64,000 nucleotides of DNA, taken from Superficieibacter sp. HKU1. Its GTDB lineage: Bacteria > Pseudomonadota > Gammaproteobacteria > Enterobacterales > Enterobacteriaceae. The notes beneath the pieces are model-generated. The model was not told where the DNA came from. It worked only from the letters and a program-made list of their open reading frames with translations, and made no database searches. The translations under genes and the position numbers were made by a program. Position 1 is the stretch's first letter; each line of letters opens with the position of its first letter. Where the stretch lies: positions 1,302,001-1,366,000 of the forward strand of contig NZ_CP119754.1 of the NCBI RefSeq assembly GCF_029319185.1. The letters are read 5' to 3'. Shown here piece after piece: positions 36,615 through 45,811 of the stretch.

Positions 36615-36693
36615 CAGGCTGCCCGGACAGGGAGTGGCAGCGGATCATACCCCATTTTCAATGAGCCAGCTATTCTCTCTCGTGCCCTCCGCA

Positions 36694-37173
36694 TCACTCG
36701 CGCCGCGCAATATCAGCGAATGTGGCACCAAGCGCCTTCGCCAGATCGCTGGCCGCCAGTTCAATATCCAGCCCGCGCTTGCCGCCGGAAACAAAAATAG
36801 TGGCAAAATTCCGCGCTGGCGCGTCAATCAGCGTCGGCAGCCGTTTTTTCTGCCCCAGCGGGCTGATACCGCCCACCAGATATCCGGTAGTGCGCTGCGC
36901 GAGCTGCGGATCGGCCATCTCGACTTTCTTCGCGCCGAGCGCTTTCGCTACTTTTTTCAGATCCAGCTGGGTTGCCACCGGTGTTACCGCCACCGCCAGG
37001 TTTTTGGCCTCGCCGTTAACGGCGACCAGCAACGTTTTATACACCTGTTCCGCATTCAGACCGAGCTTACGCACCACTTCATCACCGAAATTGGTTTCAC
37101 TGGGATCGTGATCGTAAGTATGGATTTCGAAAGAAATTTTTTGTTTTTCAAGGAGTTTAACGGCGGGGGTCAT
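36694..37173 (-). CDS. ybaK: Cys-tRNA(Pro) deacylase YbaK
   Basis: Trans-editing enzyme that hydrolyses Cys-tRNA(Pro) mis-formed by prolyl-tRNA synthetase. The start was set at MTPAVKLLEK (37173), giving 159 residues as in E. coli; an upstream ATG adds seven residues without match. The conserved Lys in QVYKTLLVA and the GGISPLGQKK loop are present. Here it follows the accessory segment, whereas in K-12 it follows ushA directly. Confidence 0.96.
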   Translation of the reverse strand: MTPAVKLLEKQKISFEIHTYDHDPSETNFGDEVVRKLGLNAEQVYKTLLVAVNGEAKNLAVAVTPVATQLDLKKVAKALGAKKVEMADPQLAQRTTGYLVGGISPLGQKKRLPTLIDAPARNFATIFVSGGKRGLDIELAASDLAKALGATFADIARRE

Positions 37174-37260
37174 GATTGCGCTTACCTGTAACAAACCAAC
37201 AATGCCCCAAGCTTACGCCTGAAGCCGCAGGAAAAAATAGTATAATCTTGCTTATTAGTA

Positions 37261-37289
37261 TTGGCAGTAACGATGCTTTGAGCGACAAT
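37261..37289 (+). promoter_or_regulatory. Promoter of chiX
   Basis: -35 TTGGCA (37261-37266), 17-bp spacer, -10 GACAAT (37284-37289). The predicted transcription start, six or seven bases on, matches the expected 5' end of ChiX. Confidence 0.7.
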
Positions 37290-37294
37290 TCATC

Positions 37295-37372
37295 AACCGG
37301 AGTTCGCTCCGGCATAATAATAAAGATGAAATTCCTCTTTGACGGGCCAATAGCGATATTGGCCACTTTTTT
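37295..37372 (+). ncRNA. chiX: Small RNA ChiX (MicM/SroB)
   Basis: Hfq-dependent sRNA that silences chitoporin (chiP) and is relieved by the chb decoy. A 5' hairpin (CCGGAG ... CTCCGG, 37297-37312), the single-stranded GCATAATAATAA region, the stretch 37326-37350 that matches the E. coli ChiX core, and a terminator stem GGCCAATA...TATTGGCC followed by T's (to 37372) are all present. The location between ybaK and ybaP is the E. coli one. The 5' hairpin sequence differs from E. coli but is compensated. Confidence 0.92.
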
Positions 37373-38165
37373 ATCGCATGATCTCCGCCAGGCTCCCTTC
37401 ACCATAGAGATGGAGCGCCCCCACCGCCACCACATAGCGTCCCGCGGGTAATGCGCAGAGCACATCACGCCACGCGCGGTTGCGCTGGTGCATCAACACA
37501 TCATATAGCCCTTCGCTGAAGGTATTCGGCAGCTTAACGTCATGCGCCGCAGGTGGATGTTCCAGCCACCAGCTGATCATCATCTGTAACAGCCGTGCAT
37601 TGGTGTGCCAGTGGGTGAGGGTATCGTCCAGCAACGCCATCCCGTTATCGGGCAACTCGCAGAGCAGGGCAATTTGCCGCGCTGCCCCTTCCAGTTCGAC
37701 GATACGGACCTGTTCTGCCTGCGCCGCCTGAATAAGCTGGAGATCGATACCATATGCCGGGCGCAGGCCCAGTTGCTGTGCCTGCGTTGCCTGTAGCGCC
37801 ATCGCAATTTGCCACAGCGGCTGCGTGCTAAACAGCGAAAGCGACAGACCCAGTTCGCCGGCTTTATTATTCAGTTGAGCTAATTGCGCTTCACTCAGAC
37901 GTTCTTCCAGCGGCGGAAACACCGGCAGATTGTGGAAGGGCGTTTCATTGCCGGCAATATTGGCTTCGACAATCAGCGCATCGGCCTGCTCAATTTTTTG
38001 CCGCAAACGCGCGGGAAGGGGAGACATATCCTGCGTTCCCATATGAATACTGCCAACAAGGTGGAACTCGCGGCCGCCGGGAAGCGAAACGTCAATGGCA
38101 GGCCAGGCGTAAGCATTGCCGCGCAGCGTACGCCACCACGTTTTTAATTGGTCAAACAGACTCAT
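37371..38165 (-). CDS. ybaP: TraB/GumN-family protein YbaP
   Basis: A 264-residue protein of the TraB/GumN (PrgY-like) family of putative metalloproteases. It has the LVGSIHMGT motif near the N-terminus (about 35-43) and the C-terminal YVVAVGALHLYGEGSL segment, both bearing family His/Glu residues. Start set at MSLFDQLKTW (38165) by comparison with E. coli. Its stop codon overlaps the end of the ChiX terminator. Function unknown. Confidence 0.93.
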   Translation of the reverse strand: MSLFDQLKTWWRTLRGNAYAWPAIDVSLPGGREFHLVGSIHMGTQDMSPLPARLRQKIEQADALIVEANIAGNETPFHNLPVFPPLEERLSEAQLAQLNNKAGELGLSLSLFSTQPLWQIAMALQATQAQQLGLRPAYGIDLQLIQAAQAEQVRIVELEGAARQIALLCELPDNGMALLDDTLTHWHTNARLLQMMISWWLEHPPAAHDVKLPNTFSEGLYDVLMHQRNRAWRDVLCALPAGRYVVAVGALHLYGEGSLAEIMR

Positions 38166-38233
38166 ACGTACTCCGCTGGCATAAAATCCTATGCTAACGT
38201 GCGGCGGCCTGAGGCGCAAATCAGCGGCGATGG

Positions 38234-40735
<2,502 letters not shown>

Positions 40736-40803
40736 GTTCTAACTCCTGTATCATAGATCGTAAAAATATTGATCTTAGCAAGCGCTTTCGCTAACTCTTA
40801 CTA

Positions 40804-40834
40804 AGGTTAAACCTTCCCGCAAGGGGAAGGTCAA
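40804..40834 (-). promoter_or_regulatory. CueR-controlled copA promoter and operator
   Basis: On the minus strand, -35 TTGACC (40829-40834) and -10 TAACCT (40804-40809) are separated by 19 bp, the overlong spacer typical of MerR-family promoters. The spacer holds the dyad ACCTTCC...GGAAGGT (40811-40817 and 40825-40831). It matches the E. coli copA promoter closely. Spacer and dyad imply activation by DNA distortion when Cu(I)-CueR binds. Confidence 0.92.
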
Positions 40835-40843
40835 GGGGGAACG

Positions 40844-41242
40844 ATGAATATTAGCGACGTAGCGAAAAAAACCGGCCTGACCAGTAAGGCGATTCGTTTT
40901 TATGAAGAAAAGGGGCTGGTGACGCCGCCGCTGCGCAGTGAAAACGGCTATCGCAGCTACACGCAACAGCATCTGGACGAGCTAACCCTGTTACGCCAGG
41001 CGCGGCTGGTGGGGTTTAATCTCGAAGAGTGCGGCGAGCTGGTAGAGTTGTTCAACGATCCTGCCCGCCACAGCGCCGACGTGAAAAAACGCACCCTGGA
41101 GAAAGTGGCTGAGATTGAGCAGCATATTGTGCAGCTTCAGGAGATGCGCCAGCAGCTTTTGACGCTGGCGGAAAGCTGCCCCGGCGATGAGGGAGCGGAT
41201 TGTCCGATTATTAACAATCTTGCGGGCTGCTGTCACCGTTAG
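40844..41242 (+). CDS. cueR: Cu(I)-responsive activator CueR
   Basis: MerR-family regulator of copA and cueO. The 132-residue protein has the N-terminal winged HTH (MNISDVAKKTGLTSKAIRFYE), a dimerisation helix and the Cu-binding loop near the C-terminus with CPGDEGADC (Cys112 and Cys120 equivalents). In K-12 ybaS-ybaT lie between copA and cueR; here the two are adjacent and divergent. Confidence 0.97.
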   Translation: MNISDVAKKTGLTSKAIRFYEEKGLVTPPLRSENGYRSYTQQHLDELTLLRQARLVGFNLEECGELVELFNDPARHSADVKKRTLEKVAEIEQHIVQLQEMRQQLLTLAESCPGDEGADCPIINNLAGCCHR

Positions 41243-41337
41243 CGAAAATAGTCATCAACGATCCTGGTGAAATCAGGCCGCGTACCGTCGTCGTTAATCA
41301 AAAAATCGACAACAAATTGTCTGCAATAGTCATGACA

Positions 41338-41365
41338 AAAGCTGGCCCGGGAAAGCGCCAGCTTT
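41338..41365. terminator. Terminator between cueR and ybbJ
   Basis: AAAGCTGGC (41338-41346) / GCCAGCTTT (41357-41365) perfect nine-pair stem with A/T ends, between convergent cueR and ybbJ. It can serve both directions. Confidence 0.8.
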
Positions 41366-41368
41366 ATC

Positions 41369-41833
41369 TCAGGCGACAGGCGAAGACGCTCTGACGATCA
41401 GCACAATTCCCTCGACCGCCACCACCTCTACCGGAGTTCCCGCCGGAAGATCGGTATCCGCACTGACCATCCACGAACTGTCGCCGACGCGCATATGCCC
41501 GCGCCCGTTAACCAGCGCGTTATCCAGCGTGAAGCGGCGGCCAATCAGCTGTTGCCCACGCTGGTTAAGCTGACTGTCGGCAGGTTTTTGCTCACGCACA
41601 CGCTGCGCCAGCCAGCGCCACCATAGCCACGCGGCCAGCAGCGTCAGCAGGGAGAACATCAACCCCTGCCACTCCCAGCCCAGCGGCAGCAGCCAGACGA
41701 CCAGCCCGACGATCACCGCCGCAACGCCGCTCCACAGCAGGTAGCCGTTGCCACCGAGCATTTCTGCGGCCAGCAGTAACCCGCCGAGACTGAGCCAGAA
41801 GACGTGTGGATGCGTCAGGATCAGTTCCATCAT
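41369..41833 (-). CDS. ybbJ: NfeD-family inner-membrane protein YbbJ
   Basis: A 154-residue protein with N-terminal TM helices (about 8-75) and a C-terminal soluble NfeD OB-fold domain (about 90-150). NfeD proteins pair with SPFH proteins; it overlaps the qmcA stop by four bases, so the two form a qmcA-ybbJ operon. Function in membrane quality control is suggested by context. Confidence 0.94.
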   Translation of the reverse strand: MMELILTHPHVFWLSLGGLLLAAEMLGGNGYLLWSGVAAVIVGLVVWLLPLGWEWQGLMFSLLTLLAAWLWWRWLAQRVREQKPADSQLNQRGQQLIGRRFTLDNALVNGRGHMRVGDSSWMVSADTDLPAGTPVEVVAVEGIVLIVRASSPVA

Positions 41834-42747
41834 AGGCGTTTCCGCTCGCTGGCGCTGTCCTTGATAAGTTCACTGATCCCGGCAATCGAGCCCATCAGGC
41901 TACTGGCATCCAGCGGCATCATTACCACTTTACTGTTACTGGCCGAACCAATTTTCTGCAGCGCTTCGGTGTATTTCTGCGCCACAAAATAGTTCACCGC
42001 CTGAATGTCCCCGGCAGCGATAGCCTCGGACACCATCTGGGTCGCACGGGCTTCCGCTTCCGCCGAACGTTCACGCGCTTCCGCCTGTAAAAACGCCGAC
42101 TGGCGTTCGCCTTCTGCGGTGAGGATCTTCGACTGCTTTTCCCCTTCCGCTTTGACGATCTGCGCCTGGCGAATCCCTTCGGCCTCAAGGATGTAGGCGC
42201 GTTTGGTACGTTCCGCTTTCATCTGGGCGTTCATCGCATCGATAAGTTCGGCAGGCGGGCGCACGTCGCGGATCTCAATACGGGTGATTTTAATGCCCCA
42301 CGGGTTAGTCGCTTCATCGACGATATGCAGCAGGCGCGTATTGATGTTATCGCGCTGGGAGAGCATTTCATCCAGTTCCATCGAGCCCAGCACGGTACGG
42401 ATATTGGTCATCGTCAGGTTGATGATCGCCAGTTCCAGGTTGCTGACCTCATAAGCTGCTTTCGGCGCGTCAATCACCTGAATAAAACACACGGCGTCGA
42501 TAGATACGTTGGCGTTATCTTTGGAGATAACTTCCTGCGAAGGAATATCCAGCACCTGTTCCATCATATTGATCTTACGACCAATACGATCCATAAATGG
42601 CACCACCAGACTCAGGCCGGGCTGAAGGGTCGTGGTGTAACGACCAAAGCGCTCTACCGTCCACTGATAGCCCTGGGGAACAATTTTCACCCCGGCAAAA
42701 ACCACGATGAGCGCCACGAGAATGACGACGGGGATCACGATCAACAT
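41830..42747 (-). CDS. qmcA: SPFH-domain membrane-quality-control protein QmcA
   Basis: A 305-residue stomatin-like protein with a single N-terminal TM helix (about 4-24), an SPFH/band-7 domain (about 25-190) and a long coiled-coil (about 190-260) rich in Ala, Glu and Arg (AEARERSAEAEARA). E. coli QmcA interacts with FtsH-HflKC. Translationally coupled to ybbJ. Confidence 0.96.
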   Translation of the reverse strand: MLIVIPVVILVALIVVFAGVKIVPQGYQWTVERFGRYTTTLQPGLSLVVPFMDRIGRKINMMEQVLDIPSQEVISKDNANVSIDAVCFIQVIDAPKAAYEVSNLELAIINLTMTNIRTVLGSMELDEMLSQRDNINTRLLHIVDEATNPWGIKITRIEIRDVRPPAELIDAMNAQMKAERTKRAYILEAEGIRQAQIVKAEGEKQSKILTAEGERQSAFLQAEARERSAEAEARATQMVSEAIAAGDIQAVNYFVAQKYTEALQKIGSASNSKVVMMPLDASSLMGSIAGISELIKDSASERKRL

Positions 42748-42818
42748 TAAGCAAACCTCCTGTTATGACTGACTCACTATATCCTTTATCCGCCGTCGGC
42801 TCAGGTCCGGGAACAGAC

Positions 42819-43673
42819 TTAGTACAGCAGCGAATAAAGCTTGCGACGATACTGGCTGGCAAGGGCATCGCCAGTGCCAAGCGCCGCGAGAATTTCCTGC
42901 AACATTTTGCGTGCCTGACCGTCTGCCGCACCAAGGTCTTTTTGCAGATGGCTAAAGAGTAACGCTAACGCCTCTTCATTACGACCTACCTGATGTAGCT
43001 GGAGTGCAAGCTGTGAGGCCAGCGCCGCGTCGTCCGGATTCGCCGCGACCTGCTGTTGAAGCTGCTGGATCTCAGGTGTATCAGCGGCCTGTTTCAGCAA
43101 TTCAATTTGGGCCACCAGACCCTGATAGCGGGTATCCTGATCCTGTAGCGGGATGGTTTTCAGCACCGCTTCCGCGTCCTCTGAACGATTCAGGGCAATT
43201 TGCGTTTCTGCCAGCAGCAGGCCAATTTCGCTATTCTGCCCGGAAAGCTGCCAGGCTTCTTTAAGCAGCGGCAGCGCGTCCGCGTGGTTGCCTTCTTCGA
43301 TAAGCTGGATCGCCTGCTGCGCTTTCAGTTCTTCTTCACGTGGCAGCACTTTTTCCAGCAGGGCGCGAATCGCCTCTTCCGGCTGCGGTCCCTGGAAGCC
43401 GTCGACCGGCTGTCCATTCTGGAACAGGTAAACGGTTGGGATGGCGCGCAGGCCAAACTGAGAAGCAATCATCTGTTCGGCGTCGCAGTCCAGCTTTGCC
43501 AGAATGAATTGTCCATTGTACTGGGCGGCAAGACTTTCCAGCACCGGCGTCAATTGTTCACAGTGCTGGCTGCGTTCGGACCAGAAATAGAACAGCACCG
43601 GGACGGTCATCGACTGTTCCAGCGTCTGTTGCAGGTTCGTTTCGTTAATATTGACGATATTCTGTACGGACAT
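42819..43673 (-). CDS. cnoX: Chaperedoxin CnoX (YbbN)
   Basis: A 284-residue protein with an N-terminal thioredoxin fold and C-terminal TPR repeats (about 115-284). The active site is SERSQHC, i.e. SxxC, lacking the first catalytic Cys, as in E. coli CnoX. It is therefore a holdase that protects proteins during HOCl stress and passes them to GroEL rather than an oxidoreductase. Upstream lies ybbO on the same strand. Confidence 0.96.
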   Translation of the reverse strand: MSVQNIVNINETNLQQTLEQSMTVPVLFYFWSERSQHCEQLTPVLESLAAQYNGQFILAKLDCDAEQMIASQFGLRAIPTVYLFQNGQPVDGFQGPQPEEAIRALLEKVLPREEELKAQQAIQLIEEGNHADALPLLKEAWQLSGQNSEIGLLLAETQIALNRSEDAEAVLKTIPLQDQDTRYQGLVAQIELLKQAADTPEIQQLQQQVAANPDDAALASQLALQLHQVGRNEEALALLFSHLQKDLGAADGQARKMLQEILAALGTGDALASQYRRKLYSLLY

Positions 43674-43731
43674 AGTGCACTCTCTATAAGCTATTTTTGT
43701 AATACATGGGGGTCAGCGCGTGAGCTTCAAC

Positions 43732-44541
43732 TCACCCCTGCAAAATTTTATCCATCAGGCGGCCCGGCAGCAGGCGCTTTAGCACGTTTACCGCATGGGT
43801 CACTAAGGTCACGGGATAGCGCATTTTAGGCCGTTCGCTGGTAAAAGCATGGCGCACTTTCGCCACCACCGCCTCCGGTCCGAGGGTAAAACGTGCGGCA
43901 ATGCCAGGATTTTCGACCGGCTTATCGCTTTGGGTCTGATTGACATTTTGCGTAAAGCGGGTGCGAATGGGACCGGGCTCGATCAGGCTGACCTGGATCC
44001 CGCTATAGCGCAGTTCCATGCGCAGTGCGTCCGACCACGCTTCCAGCGCGTATTTACTGGCGGCATAGGCACCGCGACCGGGTGTGGAGATCAGCCCCAT
44101 TACCGATGACGTCATGACAATCCGCCCTTCGCCGTGGGGGATCATGGCGGGTAACAGCCGCATGGTGAGCTGATGTGCGCCAAAAAAGTTGGCGGAAAAT
44201 TGCTGCTCCAGTTGAGTGCGGCTTATGGTCGGTAGCTGACCATATACGCCGTAACCTGCGTTATTGAAAATGCCGTACAGGCGATTACCCGTCAGGGCAA
44301 TGACCTCGTCGGCAGCAGTATCGACGCTCTCTGGCTTATCGAGATCGAGTAAAATTCCCGTCAGCCCCAGGCTATTCATTCGCGCCACATCGTCCGGTTT
44401 ACGGCAGGCCGCCAGCACCCGAAAGCCCTGACGCTGAAGTTCAAGCGCGCTTTCCAGACCGATGCCGCTGGAACATCCTGTTATTAAGACTGATTTTTGC
44501 ATAACTTTACCTGAGTGCGCCCCTGCTAGATTAAGACTCAT
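43732..44541 (-). CDS. ybbO: Short-chain dehydrogenase YbbO
   Basis: A 269-residue SDR-family oxidoreductase, reported for E. coli as an NADP+-dependent aldehyde reductase. The nucleotide motif TGCSSGIG (about 20-27), NNAGYG, and the catalytic Ser-Tyr-Lys set (MTSSVMG and YAASK) are intact. The ATG at 44541 gives the E. coli length; it overlaps the end of tesA by 11 bp, so coupling is possible. Confidence 0.93.
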   Translation of the reverse strand: MSLNLAGAHSGKVMQKSVLITGCSSGIGLESALELQRQGFRVLAACRKPDDVARMNSLGLTGILLDLDKPESVDTAADEVIALTGNRLYGIFNNAGYGVYGQLPTISRTQLEQQFSANFFGAHQLTMRLLPAMIPHGEGRIVMTSSVMGLISTPGRGAYAASKYALEAWSDALRMELRYSGIQVSLIEPGPIRTRFTQNVNQTQSDKPVENPGIAARFTLGPEAVVAKVRHAFTSERPKMRYPVTLVTHAVNVLKRLLPGRLMDKILQG

Positions 44542-45154
44542 GTTTTACTAAAGGTGCCAGCCGCGTCGCCATCCAGTCGGCAATAAACGGCTGCGCGTCG
44601 GGGTTAGGATGAATACCATCGTCCTGCATCCACTGAGGCTTTTGATAAACCTCTTCCATAAAAAACGGAACCAGAGGAATATCGAATTCTTTGGCAAGCG
44701 CCGGATAGATCGCGCTAAAGGACGCATTGTACCGACGACCATAGTTAGCGGGCAGGCGAATTTGCATCAGTAGCGGTTGCGCACCGGCCTCTTTAACGCC
44801 CTGGAGTATCTTGCGCAGCGTCGCTTCGGTCTGCTGTGGCTGAAAACCGCGCAGGCCGTCGTTGCCGCCCAGCTCTACCAGCACCCAGCGTGGTTTATGC
44901 TGGGTAAGGAGCGCGGGCAAACGCGACAGCCCCTGCTGTGACGTATCGCCGCTAATACTGGCGTTAACCACCGTCGTCTGCGGCTGCCATTTTTTATTCA
45001 GCAGCGCAGGCCAGGCGCTGGTGGCCGCCATACGATAGCCGGCGCTAAGACTGTCGCCCAGAATTAATAGCGTGTCTGCTGCGGCAGCGCGAAAGCTTAA
45101 CAGAGCCAAAAACAGGAACGGCAAATGCCAGCGGAAAACATTGTTGAAGTTCAT
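44531..45154 (-). CDS. tesA: Thioesterase I / protease I / lysophospholipase L1
   Basis: Periplasmic SGNH hydrolase. The start was set at MNFNNVFRWH (45154), followed by a signal peptide cleaved after RAAAA. Catalytic motifs are GDSLSAGY (Ser), GGNDGLRG (Asn) and DGIHPN (Asp-His). 207 residues. Its 5' end overlaps the divergent ybbA start by 30 bp, as in E. coli. Confidence 0.96.
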   Translation of the reverse strand: MNFNNVFRWHLPFLFLALLSFRAAAADTLLILGDSLSAGYRMAATSAWPALLNKKWQPQTTVVNASISGDTSQQGLSRLPALLTQHKPRWVLVELGGNDGLRGFQPQQTEATLRKILQGVKEAGAQPLLMQIRLPANYGRRYNASFSAIYPALAKEFDIPLVPFFMEEVYQKPQWMQDDGIHPNPDAQPFIADWMATRLAPLVKHES

Positions 45155-45811
45155 CGTCTTAAGAAGTCCGTCGGTCAGGGGGAGCATGAACTCTCCATCC
45201 TTACCGGAGTTGAGCTGCTTGTCAAACCATCCCAGACCATTGCGCTTATCGGCGAGTCGGGTTCCGGTAAGTCAACCCTGCTGGCGATCCTCGCCGGGCT
45301 GGACGACGGCAGCAGCGGCGAAGTCTCACTGCTTGGGCAACCGCTGCACACTATGGATGAAGAGGCCCGCGCCGCGCTGCGTGCGCAACACGTTGGCTTT
45401 GTCTTTCAGTCCTTCATGCTGATCCCCACGCTCAACGCGCTGGAAAACGTGGAGCTGCCTGCGCTGCTGCGCGGTGAAAATAGCCGCGAAAGCCGCACCC
45501 AGGCGAGGGCGCTGCTGGAACAACTCGGGCTGGGTAAACGGCTTGACCATCTGCCTGCACAGCTTTCCGGCGGCGAGCAGCAGCGCGTGGCATTAGCCAG
45601 AGCCTTCAACGGTCGACCGGGCCTGCTGTTTGCCGACGAACCGACCGGCAACCTCGACCGTCAGACCGGCGATAAAATTGCCGATTTGCTGTTTTCCCTC
45701 AACCGCGAATACGGCACGACCCTGATTCTGGTGACGCACGATGCGCAGCTGGCCGCGCGCTGCGACCGCCGTCTGCGGCTGGTGAACGGTCAGTTGCAGG
45801 AGGAAGCATGA
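45125..45811 (+). CDS. ybbA: ABC-transporter ATPase YbbA
   Basis: A 228-residue LolD-type ATPase. Walker A GESGSGKST (about 41-49), signature LSGGEQQR, Walker B LLFADEPTGNLD and the H-loop VTHD are all intact. It pairs with the permease YbbP, whose start overlaps its stop by four bases. Divergent from tesA, with overlapping 5' ends. Implicated in export or lipoprotein-like functions by family; substrate unknown. Confidence 0.96.
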   Translation: MPAENIVEVHRLKKSVGQGEHELSILTGVELLVKPSQTIALIGESGSGKSTLLAILAGLDDGSSGEVSLLGQPLHTMDEEARAALRAQHVGFVFQSFMLIPTLNALENVELPALLRGENSRESRTQARALLEQLGLGKRLDHLPAQLSGGEQQRVALARAFNGRPGLLFADEPTGNLDRQTGDKIADLLFSLNREYGTTLILVTHDAQLAARCDRRLRLVNGQLQEEA

